Of a stretch of DNA of 64,000 bases, positions 8,841 through 18,675 are shown piece after piece. Within the stretch, counting starts at the first letter, position 1; every line of letters starts with the position of its first letter. The notes under the pieces were generated by a model. That model ran no database searches, was not told where the DNA came from, and was given only the letters and a program-made list of their open reading frames with translations. The DNA is from Cladorhizidae sp. MBARI D1340-BT2 (lineage: Eukaryota > Porifera > Demospongiae > Poecilosclerida > Cladorhizidae). The DNA is taken from positions 31,951,529-32,015,528 of the forward strand of contig JAQNBH010000015.1 of the NCBI GenBank assembly GCA_028752905.1, in the 5' to 3' direction. A program made the translations under genes and the position numbers.

Positions 8841-9316
8841 TGCTTCAGAGTCGGTGTCAGTGTCAAGCTCTTCAGCTGGGTGCTCATGGAAGTCATCCGA
8901 TAGGGATTCTAATTTGTCTTTGCTTTGGGATCGGGTCTGTGCCATATTTACTAGTTCAATGTATAGCAATCTCTTTCCCATTCCCCAGAGATCTGGGAAG
9001 TCGGTGCCCAGGAGTGCATCGTATCCCAGATTGGGTTGAGCTGCCACTATCAGGTCTTCGGTACAGTCGCCGACCTTGAATCTGGCTCTGGCAAGAGGCA
9101 ACTCAGTAATGTTGCCATTGAAAGCCCTTACTCGAATGGTGATTCCAGTCTTGTCATGTTCAGATATTAGGGTGCTGTCTACGAGTGTTCTCTCAGCACC
9201 AGTGTCTAACAAGACCCTGCTCACGGGTTGGTCGTTAATTCTGCCGGTCACTAGTGTCTGTCGGTACACTTCGGTTGAGACCAGGTCGACTTCTTGCCGG
9301 TTGGTCAGTGGTTGAG
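8838..9316 (-). pseudogene. Gypsy aspartic protease, copy 1
   Basis: The minus-strand frame reads LLDTGAERTLV (active-site D-T-G-A codons at 9205-9216) and later NLGYDALLGTDFPDLWG, the hydrophobic ILG-D motif that closes retropepsin folds. The length from YRQTLVTG to LLYIELV is about 115 residues, as expected for a gypsy protease processing Gag-Pol in the cytoplasmic particle. It is directly downstream (minus sense) of the Gag zinc knuckle. This copy keeps the whole protease in frame, while the copy at 43719 has a 2-base insertion. It is part of a dead element because reverse transcriptase is absent. Confidence 0.8.
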
Positions 9317-10048
9317 CTAGGTTGACACTCTCCAGCCTCGGTTTGGTTGTTTTCTTTCTTGGATCGTGACATTCCGCCGAGAAGTGTCCGTATTTGTTAC
9401 AGTTAAAGCAGCGAGGGCGATTCTTCTGTCAAATGGAGGGAGGAACCGGCGATTCATCTCGGTCTGTCTTTCCTGTAGTCTTTTCGGCAGGTGGTGGAGT
9501 CTTTGATCGTCCTTCTCCATGCTTGGATAGGGTGATTTGCTCCACATTACGGCGATGTGTATGTTTTCCTTGCATGGGGTCTCTGTCATTTTCGGAGGTT
9601 GCATCAGAGGTCCATCCTCTGGTAATGACAAAGTCATCAGCCAAACTGGTTGCTTCCTCTAAGGAGGTTGGCTTTCGGTCTCGGACATACGTGGCCATTG
9701 GTCTGGGCATTAATTTCTGTATAGCATCAGTTGAACCAGTTCTAGGACTTCTTTGGCTGATGTACACCCCTCGGCCCATTTGGTAGATAGGTGTAAATGC
9801 CTCCGGCCGCAGGTACTCCAGGTTTCCTCAGGCTTGCGTCTGAGCTGATCCATCTTCAATCGGTAAGTTTCCCTGGTAATTCGGTAGTGGGAAAATAGGG
9901 CAACCTTCAAGGTGTCATAGTCTTGTCGATCGTCTGGATCCAACGAGACATACACTCGTGTTGCTTCCGGAGTAAGGATAGGTACCAGGTTTCGGTTCCA
10001 TTGTGTCTTGGGTAATGCATAGCACTCCATGTGTGCTTCAAAGGCCAT
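9317..10048 (-). pseudogene. Gypsy Gag with CCHC knuckle, copy 1
   Basis: From the ATG at 10048 the minus strand reads MAFEAHMECYALPKTQWNRN, then LDPDDRQDYDTLKVALFSHY and LKMDQLRRKPEETWS, the Gag capsid-like helical region of Ty3/gypsy elements. After a frame break near 9750 come LMPRPMATYVRDRKPTSLEE and a basic tail. A zinc knuckle RCFNCNKYGHFSAECH (C-x2-C-x4-H-x4-C) lies at 9369-9410. A TGA at 9429-9431 interrupts this copy where the other copies have a Cys codon. Gag would package element RNA. The 3' part (minus sense) is duplicated in tandem at 10610-11278. Confidence 0.75.
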
Positions 10049-10059
10049 GAAATAGGATT

Positions 10060-10612
10060 CATCTAGCTAGCTTATGCATTACATAGCAGTAGCTACACAT
10101 TGGTTAGTCTAGATCAAGCAAGCTTATGCATTACATAGCAGTAGCTACACATTGGTTAGTCTAGATCAAGCTGGTTTAGACTCTACAAAGCTATAGCATA
10201 GGTTAGTCCAGAGTGGGCCAGCTTATGGCTAATGTCTTACATATAGCAGTAACTACAGTGTAGGTCCAGTGGGCTAGCTTATGGCTAATGTCTTACATGT
10301 AGCAGTAGCTACAGTGTAGGTCCAGTGGGCTAGCTTATGGCTAATGTCTTACATATAACTGTAGCTACAGTCTAGGTCCAGTGGGCTAGCTTATGGCTAG
10401 TGTCTTAAATATAGCAGTAGCTACAGTGTAGGTCCAAAGTGGGCTAGCTTATTGGCTAATGTCTTACATATAACTGTAGCTACAGTCTAGGTCCAGTGGG
10501 CTAGCTTATGGCTAGTGTCTTAAATATAGCAGTAGCTACAGTGTAGGTCCAGAGTGGGCTAGCTTATTGCTAATGTCTTATATATAGCAATAGCTACAGC
10601 ATAAGTTAGTCC
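10060..10612. repeat. 56-bp array, copy 1
   Basis: Units of ctagcttatggctaatgtct plus tacatatagcagtagctacagtgtaggtccagtggg with a period of 56, about nine to ten units, the first two less regular. It follows the Gag start codon, where the 5' leader or LTR of the gypsy element would be expected. Confidence 0.88.
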
Positions 10613-11278
10613 AGAAGTGTCCGTATTTGTTACAGTTAAAGCAGCGAGGGCGATTCTTCTGACAAATGGAGGGAGGAACCGGCGATTCATCTCGGTCTGT
10701 CTTTCCTGTAGTCTTTTCGGCAGGTGGTGGAGTCTTTGATCGTCCTTCTCCATGCTTGGATAGGGTGATTTGCTCCACATTACGGCGATGTGTATGTTTT
10801 CCTTGCATGGGGTCTCTGTCATTTTCGGATGCATCAGAGGTCCATCCTCTGGTAATGACAAAGTCATCAGCCAAACTGGTTGCTTCCTCTAAGGAGGTTG
10901 GCTTTCGGTCTCGGACATACGTGGCCATTGGTCTGGGCATTAATTTCTGTATAGCATCAGTTGAACCAGTTCTAGGACTTCTTTGGCTGATGTACACCCC
11001 TCGGCCCATTTGGTAGATAGGTGTAAATGCCTCCGGCCGCAGGTACTCCAGGTTTCCTCAGGCTTGCGTCTGAGCTGATCCATCTTCAATCGGTAAGTTT
11101 CCCTGGTAATTCGGTAGTGGGAAAATAGGGCAACCTTCAAGGTGTCATAGTCTTGTCGATCGTCTGGATCCAACGAGACATACACTCGTGTTGCTTCCGG
11201 AGTAAGGATAGGTACCAGGTTTCGGTTCCATTGTGTCTTGGGTAATGCATAGCACTCCATGTGTGCTTCAAAGGCCAT
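10613..11278 (-). pseudogene. Second Gag copy from a 1,230-bp tandem duplication
   Basis: The region repeats 9383-10048 at an offset of 1,230 bases, including the same frame break. It ends inside the zinc knuckle: RCFNCNKYGHF is followed by foreign sequence because the duplication boundary falls at 10613. The early TGA of the first copy is absent here (Cys retained). The duplication also copied the 56-bp array. Confidence 0.8.
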
Positions 11279-11289
11279 GAAATAGGATT

Positions 11290-11840
11290 CATCTAGCTAG
11301 CTTATGCATTACATAGCAGTAGCTACACATTGGTTAGTCTAGATCAAGCAAGCTTATGCATTACATAGCAGTAGCTACACATTGGTTAGTCTAGATCAAG
11401 CTGGTTTAGACTCTACAAAGCTATAGCATAGGTTAGTCCAGAGTGGGCCAGCTTATGGCTAATGTCTTACATATAGCCGTAACTACAGTGTAGGTCCAGT
11501 GGGCTAGCTTATGGCTAATGTCTTACATGTAGCAGTAGTTACAGTGTAGGTCCAGTGGGCTAGCTTATGGCTGATGTCTTACATATAACTGTAGCTACAG
11601 TCTAGGTCCAGTGGGCTAGCTTATGGCTAGTGTCTTAAATATAGCAGTAGCTACAGTGTAGGTCCAGAGCGGGCCAGCTTATGGCTAATATCTTACATGT
11701 AGCAGTTGCTGTAGTGTAGGTCCAAAGTGGGCTAGCTTATTGGCACATATAGCAGTAGCTACAGTGTAGGTCCAGAGTGGGCTAGCTTATGGCTAATGTC
11801 TTATATATAGCAATAGCTACAGCATAAGTTAGTCCAGATC
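11290..11840. repeat. 56-bp array, copy 2
   Basis: Same 56-bp family as at 10060, with its own set of substitutions (gccagcttatggctaatatc). It ends at agtccagatctggctcccac, shared with the copy ending at 45490. Confidence 0.88.
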
Positions 11841-11934
11841 TGGCTCCCACAAGCCCCATTAGAGCTCTAGTCTCTTCCAAGCTTCATCCTGCAGATATAG
11901 CGAGGGTTAGGGAAGTTTTTCGTCAAGTTGGCCA
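11841..11934. other. Short unique junction
   Basis: Ninety bases (ctggctcccacaagccccat and following) join the 56-bp array to the reverse transcriptase relic. They are also present at 45490-45584 but not before the relics at 21727 and 39287. Confidence 0.5.
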
Positions 11935-13215
11935 TGTCCAATGCATACTTCCATTTGCCCCTGGATGATCAAAAGTCAACACACATAAAGATCTCAAACA
12001 CTTACCATTTGGTGTTGCATCTGCTCCAGCAATTTTTTACCGACATATGGAGACACTACTGCAGGGCATTAATGGCATTAGTGTTTACCTCGATGGTATA
12101 CTTGCAACTGGTTCCGCCACGGAGGAACATGTACACAACCTCGAAGAAGCCTTGAAACAGCTAGAAGCCACTGGACTACGTCTTAACCGAGAAAAATGCT
12201 TTTTCTTACGCCCTAGCATTGAATACTTGGGTCACATAATTGACAAAGATGCTTACACCCTACAGAAATGAAAGTTCTTGCATCAAAGAAGCCCCACAAC
12301 CAAAGAACACGACCCAACTTCGATCATTTCTCGGGCTAATTAATTACTATAGCAAATTTAACTCTCGAACAAGAAACAAAAGTGACATTGCGATCCTGAG
12401 CAAGAACAACCCTTCCAAGCTACTTAGGAATCCTTACAAGCAGACTAACTCCTTACTCATTGCCACACCACAAAGCCATCGGTCTTGGCATGCGAGGCTT
12501 CCGAGTATGGCATTGGAGCAGTTCTCTCGCACATTCTTGATGGCAACCAGGAATGCCCAGTTGCTTACATCTCCAGACCCCTATAATCTGACCATCATGT
12601 TTGCTGTAAAAAAAAGTTTCACCGTTACCTTCTGGGACATCACTTTGTGATTGAATCTGATCATCAACCACTGAAGTCACTGTGAGGCGAGAGAAACAAG
12701 GTTCCACAAATGGCATCATCTAGGATCCAAAGATGGGCAATTACACAGTCAATATTCCACTACACAATCTGCTACAAGGCTGGAAGCAGACGCTCTCAGT
12801 CACCTGCCCAGCCTAGTCACTACTTCCAGTGATTATGAACCAGAAGACTTAGTCTTAGTGATGAACCATCTATCTTCCACTTCAGCTTCCGCTGCCAACA
12901 TCAAGGAATGGACTGCTAAGGACCCAGTCATGTCTTGCATCCTCAGATGCCTTATGTCTGCATGGCCTCATCAGAAGCTGGATAAGGTGTATGAAACAAG
13001 AAGGAATGTACTCAGTTTCCTTGATGGATGTCTCCTCTGGGCATCCCGTGTCATTATTCCTCCTCCAGACCCACAGCTGATTTTAGATGAGCTTCATGAG
13101 ACTCATTCTGGGACGAGGAAAATGAATGCCCTCACCTGGTCCTACATATGGTGACCTGGCATGGAGGCAGAGATTTGTACAACTGGTGAAAACCTGCCCA
13201 GTATGTCAGGAGTAG
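11935..13215 (+). pseudogene. Gypsy RT-RNaseH-integrase relic, copy 1 (type A)
   Basis: Read across several frames the plus strand gives NAYFHLPLDDQ, GVASAPAIFYRHMETLLQGI, VYLDGILATG, REKCFFLRPSIEYLGHIIDK (reverse transcriptase palm and thumb), RSFLGLINYYSKF, then RNase H pieces EYGIGAVLSHILDG and IESDHQPLKSL, ADALSHLPSL, and an integrase zinc domain (HETHSG and CPVC). The YLDD box has become YLDG (GGT at 12095), removing a catalytic aspartate, and the RNase H DAS motif is EAS. The order is that of Ty3/gypsy pol. Stops and frameshifts throughout make it dead; it ends at about 13215 before the integrase core. Confidence 0.8.
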
Positions 13216-13366
13216 TTCTAGTTGGCAGTCGTTGATTAGTAGTCTAACGACTGTGACTGTTACTTACAAGAGCATGCATCTCGGGCTACCACAAAAGATC
13301 TACACACAGACATCCAAACTACCTGTAGAAATGTGAGGTGCATGTAGGTCGATCAACTCCACTTCG

Positions 13367-13368
<2 letters not shown>
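13216..13368. other. Noncoding spacer
   Basis: Spacer between the integrase relic and the CA repeat. It is conserved at 23010, 40545 and 46865. No coding signal seen. Confidence 0.4.

Positions 13369-13409
<41 letters not shown>
13369..13409. repeat. CA dinucleotide microsatellite
   Basis: About 20 CA units here; the three other module copies (23175, 40698, 47018) have much shorter runs, two of them interrupted by CATA. Confidence 0.95.
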
Positions 13410-13413
<4 letters not shown>

Positions 13414-13489
13414 GTGCTTTTAATAGGCATCAGGCATGTATTATGCCCGAGGCAGGTGTGCTATTACACTGAACTATGCACTCATTATA

Positions 13490-13616
13490 TATCCTCATAA
13501 CCACCACCAGTTTCCTCCGGGAGCCTCCTGTTCTGCCCTCCAACAGAGGTTCCCTGCACCAGCTGCTCCCTATGGTTACCAACATCAACAGTCAGGCCCT
13601 TCTCTACCTCTTCAAG
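13490..13616 (+). pseudogene. Dead Pro/Gln exon C, copy 1
   Basis: The plus frame reads HHQFPPGASCSALQQRFPAP, then AAPYGYQHQQSG and PSLPLQ, similar in composition and flanks to exon A at 21355. The upstream intron (tatgcactcattatatatcc) is shared with exon A, but the segment that carries the acceptor there is deleted here, and the donor is CAAG|ct instead of CAAG|gt. It is therefore best read as an exon that has lost both splice sites. The frame itself is intact in this copy and in those at 40819 and 47139; the one at 23293 has a 1-base insertion. Confidence 0.45.
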
Positions 13617-13934
13617 CTTAGCCCTGAAGTCTGGTTCAGTCAAGTAGGGAGGTCTTTCTTTTCTTCGTGTCCCACAAGGCTAATTTATCCAACACTTACT
13701 ATGACAATTTCCAAAATTTCTTCAGAAGGATGTTTAAAAAAAATATTGCTGAAAGAGACCCTCTCCCCTCTACCCCACTATTCTCTGCTGTCACAGAAGC
13801 TTGTGTAGCCTCCTCCATCTCCCCCAGCCAGCATCCTGAATGAAACACTGAGTCTTGTAGGGATGAAACTTGTAGCTACATGTACTAGACTTGTCTATGG
13901 TACAGTATTTATCATGCCCAATACTTATTTGTCA
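13617..13934 (+). other. Intron-like DNA after exon C
   Basis: Matches the intron between exons C and B in other copies (for example 40925-41240), including a single unit of the 52-bp repeat near 13815. At about 13940, before exon B is reached, it switches to a CpG-richer single-copy segment. Confidence 0.45.
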
Positions 13935-14235
13935 TGGACATGATATGTGACGCCAAAAAAAACTTTACGTACCGTTGCGTTGGGCTTCCGTTCAACGCAA
14001 AAACGTTTGATCAGGAACGCACAAGCAACGGTCAGGCAACGCACAGGGAACGCTCAACCAACGATCAAGCAACGCTCAAGCAAAACCCAACGCACGAACC
14101 GTTCTTTAATTATCCGAAACGCGCAATCACATTTCCGGTAGCCTTCACCACGTGTACGAAAGGGCGCGTTCGATTACTTGCTAACTTCGAGGTTGAACAG
14201 TCTGCTGCTTCTAGTTAATATCGATTGTTTGCTCT
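13935..14235 (+). promoter_or_regulatory. CpG-richer segment, possible promoter
   Basis: This stretch differs from all neighbours in having many CG dinucleotides, a run of related words (aacgcacaagcaacggtcag and similar), a CACGTG E-box at 14149-14154 and ggcgcgttcg near 14165. It lies directly before an ATG with a strong splice donor. Promoter function is inferred from composition and position only. Confidence 0.3.
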
Positions 14236-14278
14236 ATGGCTCTCAGAAGAACTCTAGCTGCTACCTTGGCTCATCGTA
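14236..14278 (+). CDS. Possible first exon with mitochondrial-leader-like peptide
   Basis: ATG at 14236 opens MALRRTLAATLAHR and runs into a strong donor, CGTA|gtaagtat, after 43 bases (phase 1). The peptide is Arg, Ala and Leu rich without acidic residues, like an amphipathic mitochondrial presequence. The start has G at +4 but a weak -3 base. No matching second exon was found downstream, where the sequence turns into the hAT module after about 14345. It may be the 5' end of a host gene truncated by duplication, or a gene with a very long intron. The gene is unidentified. Confidence 0.3.
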
Positions 14279-14470
14279 GTAAGTATACTTGCCCGAAGGG
14301 GATAAAAGCTAGCGCAGAGACCCAGTAACCAACCAAGATTTTAGCTACTTCTAGTTGTTATATAGCATGTCAGATTATGGTAGTCTTAGGGACTGATACG
14401 GATAGTTTGGTTTGAACCTTTTTTTACTGTAGTCTCTTGTAGTTTCTTGTATTTGAGTTTTGACTATTAT
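14279..14470. other. Intron start and junction to the LTR/hAT module
   Basis: The donor-proximal sequence is unique. From about 14358 (ttatatagcatgtcagatta) it matches the LTR-like segment at 5750. Confidence 0.45.
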
Positions 14471-14980
14471 TCAGAGTGTTAAAGTTACTGTTGTGATATT
14501 GTAATTGTTTTCTCTAATTGAAATATAACACAAAGAGAGTAATATTTTAGCATGGGAGTTGTCCTCAGAAAATCTCTCTTTCATTTGAGTGATCAGAGAG
14601 TCAAGAACAGGAATAGCAACTGCTCTTTTATAGTGGACAATTGGAGTATCGCTTGGAGTATTACTTCTATTCCTTTGCAAACTCGTCTTCCTGGGAACAG
14701 ATTCAGCAACACCGACATTATGTGCCATCTGTAGAATTTCTTCGTACCAGAAAATGAAAATGGTGTCGATATTGTTTCGTGGTTTCAATGTTGTCAATTA
14801 CTGTGCTGACCATTTCATGAGCATCAAAGACATCTTGGTCCTGTTTCTGAAGTTTTGATGCCATAATTCATCAAGGATGATGAATACAGCTATTTTGAAA
14901 TAAAGAAAGTGAAGCTTTCAGCCCTTGTGCTTTCACTTTGGTATCTGTGTCCCAATTCCAGTTCCCAGATTCAGAAACTA
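14471..14980 (-). pseudogene. hAT transposase C-terminal fragment, copy 3
   Basis: Same fragment as at 372-956. It shares the 2-base deletion with copy 2, plus a deletion of about 25 bases in the KNSLDEVKIMASK region, leaving the frame broken twice. The WNWD-x-DTKVKAQGL start is still recognisable near 14935. It abuts the 24-bp array exactly as copy 1 does. Confidence 0.65.
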
Positions 14981-14984
14981 GATG

Positions 14985-15586
14985 GGGTTAGGGCCAGGGT
15001 AATGACTAGGATTAGGGCCAGAACAGGCTGGCTAGTTTGGGGCCGAGAGCAGTGATTAGTGTTAGGGCCAGAGCAAAGTCTAGGATTAAGACTAGGGAGG
15101 GCAATGACTAGGGTTAGGGTGAGTGAGTGCAGTGGCTAGGGTTAGGGACAGTGCAGTGGCTAGGGTTAGGGACAGGGCAGTGGCTAGGGTTAGGGCCAGG
15201 GCAGTGGCTAGGGTTAGGGCCAGGGCAGTGGCTAGGGTTAGGGCCAGGGCAGTGGCTAGGGTTAGGGACAGGGCAGTGGCTAGGGTTAGGGGCAGGGCAG
15301 TGGCTAGGGCAAGGGCCAGGGCAGTGGCTAGGGCTAGGGACAGGGCAGTGGATAGGGCAAGGGCAGTGGCTTGAGTTTGGGCCAAATTAGTGGCTAGGGT
15401 TAGGGCCAGGGTAATGGCTATGGTTAAGGTCAGGGTGATGGCTAGGATTAGTGTCAGGGCAGTGACTAGGGTTAGGGACAAGGCAGTGGCTAGGGTTAGG
15501 GAAGGCAGTGGCTATGGTTAAGGACAGAGCAATGGCTAGGATCATGGCCAGGGTAATGGCTATGGTTAAGGCAATCCCTAGAGTAT
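14985..15586. repeat. 24-bp minisatellite with telomere-like core, copy 3
   Basis: Same 24-bp family as at 957, with more ggccaggg variants and a different unit number. Both strands show artificial open frames. Confidence 0.9.
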
Positions 15587-15588
15587 CG

Positions 15589-16851
15589 TAGACACTTCCT
15601 GTAGTATACTAGACAATGTGTCCAATAGCTAAATTGTATGGCACACTATTGAGGGGCCAAAGAAAACCAAATAAACTCCTCCCACCAAAACAAACAATCA
15701 AAACTTAACATGTGCTATATCAAGTAAGAACGCTGGAATAGAACTTACTTCTAATCCAGCATTGCATACCATTACGTTTTCTTGTGTTGACCAGTTATGA
15801 TGGAACGGAATGGACGGACAGAGCACACAGTAGCTATCAGCTTGCTCTAACATCCAGGTGGTGCTCTGGTTGTCTAGCACAGTGGATGTTTAGCACCACC
15901 TGGATGTTAGAGTAAGCAGATAGCTGCTGTGTGCTCTGGTTGTCTAGCACAGTAGATGTTTAGCACCACCTGGATGTTAGAGTAAGCAGATAGCTGCTGT
16001 GTGCTCTGGCAGTGGATGTTTAGCACCACCTGGATGTTCGAGTAAGCAGATAGCTTATGTGTGCTCTGGTTGTCTAGCACAGTGGATGTTTAGCACCACC
16101 TGGATGTTAGAGTAAGCAGATAGCTGCTGTGTGCTCTGGTTGTCTAGCACAGTGGATGTTTAGCACCACCTGGATGTTAGAGTAAGCAGATAGCTACGGT
16201 GTGCTCTGGTTGTCTAGCACAGTGGATGTTTAGCACCACCTGGATGTTCGAGTAAGCAGATAGCTACTGTGTGCTCTGGTTGTCTAGCACAGTGGATGTT
16301 TAGCACCACCTGGATGTTCGAGTAAGCAGATAGCTACTGTGTGCTCTGGTTGTCTAGCACAGTAGATGTTTATCACCACCTGGATGTTCGAGTTAGCAGA
16401 TAGCTACTGTGTGCTCTGGTTGTCTAGCACAGTGGATGTTTAGCACCACCTGGATGTTCGAGTAAGCAGATAGCTACTGTGTGCTCTGGTTGTCTAGCAC
16501 AGTGGATGTTTAGCACCACCTGGATGTTCGAGTAAGCAGATAGCTACTGTGTGCTCTGGTTGTCTAGCACAGTGGATGTTTAGCACCACCTGGATGTTAG
16601 AGTAAGCAGATACTGTAGCTACTGTGTGCTCTGTCTTTCCATTCCGTTCCATCATAACTGGTCAACACAAGACAACGTAATGGTATGTAATGCTGGATTA
16701 GAAATAAGTTCTATTCCAGCGTTCTTACTTGATATAGCAAATGTTAAGTTTTGTTTGTCTGTTTTGTTTGGAGAATTTATTTGGCCCCTCAATAGTGTGC
16801 CATATAATTTAGCTATTGCACACATGTCTAGTGTACTACAGGAAGTGTCTA
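15589..16851. mobile_element. Foldback-like inverted-repeat element, copy 3
   Basis: Same arms as the element at 1623: left arm 15589 to about 15870, right arm about 16585-16851. The inner 70-bp array has 11 units (anchor at 15886 to 16576), one of them 10 bases short near 16010. The arms still pair over their whole length. Confidence 0.7.
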
Positions 16852-16964
16852 GTATTCTACAGGAAATGCTGTAATGAGATTCATAAAGGAGTAAAATAAC
16901 TCTAAATCCAATTAAGAAATGTGCAAAGTGTCTTGCTCGCCTGTTGCCTTTGAGACGGGCCACC

Positions 16965-17105
16965 ATGGAGCATACTGGTGATGGAGTGCAGCTTTCTGTT
17001 GGTGCAGAGGTAAAAGCTCAAGGAGATCAAACAGCATCTATAACTAGCCAATTCTGCTACCAGTCTACAGAGAAGCAAGCAGGAAAGCCTGTGGTAGCCA
17101 ATTAG
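16965..17105 (+). CDS. Small ATG frame with strong start context, copy 3
   Basis: Identical in length and start context (GCCACCATGG) to the frame at 3430; 46 codons. It differs by an Ala for Val and a silent change near the end. No homologue was recognised. Confidence 0.35.
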   Translation: MEHTGDGVQLSVGAEVKAQGDQTASITSQFCYQSTEKQAGKPVVAN

Positions 17106-17282
17106 GAATGACACAATTGGCAATACTAGCCTGAGATCACTTGATATTCAGCCACTACTTTTCAAGTTTCCACAAAGTGTATACGGACAGTGTGTGATAG
17201 TGTGCGATTGCTCCTAACATTAGCTAACTCTATGTGCTAGTCAGGTGTAATAATGTGTTATATATTACATGTGTGTATATAG

Positions 17283-17330
17283 GCACAGCCCAGGGCCAGC
17301 CACCTATGCACCCTCCACCACAGCCACAAG
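17283..17330 (+). CDS. 48-bp Pro/Gln exon, copy 3
   Basis: Acceptor tatatag and donor CAAG|gtacag are both kept. It reads TAQGQPPMHPPPQPQ, differing from copy 1 by one residue (His to Gln, cat to cag). The phase and the 48-base length are unchanged. Confidence 0.5.
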
Positions 17331-17384
17331 GTACAGGACTCTTCTGCAATAGCCAAGTTTCTAACAGTAGTTTATATTTTCGTA

Positions 17385-17588
17385 AGGCTGGATCCCAATA
17401 ATATGACAGGGGAAGTGGAATACTTAAGGCTGGATCACAATATGACAGGGGAAGTGGAACACTTAAGGCTGGATCACAATATGACAGGGGAAGTGGAACA
17501 CTTAAGGCTGGATCACAATATGACAGGGGAAGTGGAACACGTAAGGCTGGATCACAATATGACAGGGGAAGTGGAACCCAACAAGGGG
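17385..17588. repeat. 39-bp array, 5 units, copy 3
   Basis: Five units, same consensus as at 3849. After it this copy lacks about 90 bases (poly-A run and following) present at 4060-4145. Confidence 0.85.
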
Positions 17589-18484
17589 TGACAGTTGAAT
17601 ATTATAGCTCAAAAGATAGGTCCCTCTGTGTGCTCTCTTTTTGATACTAAAATATTTTTTATAGGTATAACGATACACAATTTACTGGAGATAAAGTGGA
17701 GGGAACTTCAAAACCTGAATGCCTGATTTCTCTGCATAAATATCTCCAGATTGCAAAGTGCTAACGATTTAAAATTAGCACCAGTGGCTGGAGGAAGCCC
17801 TACTCTATGCAACGATTGTTTTCATTAGGCGTTAAAACGTAAGTATTCGGTCAAGTGCGCGGGTGTAAAATGAGTTTTATGGAATATTTTTCCTACTTTT
17901 ATATCAAAACATGTAGAAAGTTCAAATGAGATTCACTTCATTGTGAGCAGAGCATAAATTGTGTTTTTCTTGTTCGTTTCTATGGCAACAAACTCTAACC
18001 ACACTGTTTGTCAATGCAAATGCTACCACATAAAATATGGTTGCTAGGGACTTATTGCTAAGGAGGTAGCAAGGCATATAAGTAATGTTGAAGTAAATCC
18101 ACTGCTGATGCAAACTTGAAGGAAATGTGCTCAAAATCATGTACAAAAGTGGAGAAAACTCCTTCCACTGCTATATTTTCTCACTGGGTAACAAATTTTG
18201 TATCTTCAGCTCATAGAGTGAAGTGGTACCGATACAATTTCTGGATCTTGGCTTGGGAGAGACTAGAACTCTTAATTCATGTATAGAATATAAAATGAAT
18301 GCCTAATCCAGACTGCTTCCGAGGCATCATTACTTCTGGTATGAGGTGAGAGTTCCCTTTTTTCTCCTTTCTGTATCTGTGGAGCCACTTACAGCCCTAG
18401 ATAGAGACCTGTCAGAGCCTCACTGGTCTATGCTCCAGCAACTTCCTCTGTGCTTATTGTCTGTGTTTACTCTTGTTCTGTCAG
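17589..18484. other. Intron-like noncoding DNA
   Basis: AT-rich, conserved in the copy at 35740-36672. The Mutator-like fragment of the first copy is absent. It ends in a good pyrimidine-rich acceptor, ttactcttgttctgtcag. No open frame of interest. Confidence 0.45.
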
Positions 18485-18675
18485 GCAAAGTGAATTTGGA
18501 TGGAAACTCTATAGGAAACTAGTTCTGCCTAAACTATTATCTAGAGGGCATTTCCACACACGAGCAGCCACACTTCTCTCACCAAGAGAACACTGCACAT
18601 CTGCTGTAGCTGCCAAGCACAGAGCCCAACCAATGTTTAGTGTGGAGGTTATCAGTGCTGGTATATCTGTTGCAC
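18485..18675 (+). CDS. Possible exon between strong splice sites
   Basis: A strong acceptor (ttgttctgtcag) and a strong donor (GCAC|gtaagt) bound 191 bases. The only frame open throughout reads QSEFGWKLYRKLVLPKLLSR to FSVEVISAGISVA (phase 2 in, phase 1 out). I do not recognise the peptide. In the duplicate at 36673-36877 the same frame has a stop (TAA after WKL) and a net +14 bases, although both splice sites are kept. Either this copy alone codes, or the segment is an untranslated exon or chance. Confidence 0.25.

Noticed and set aside
8704..9079. Plus-strand frames of 110-111 codons over the gypsy protease
   Set aside because: Antisense shadows of the minus-strand protease and linker, which carry the DTGA and ALLGTDF motifs.
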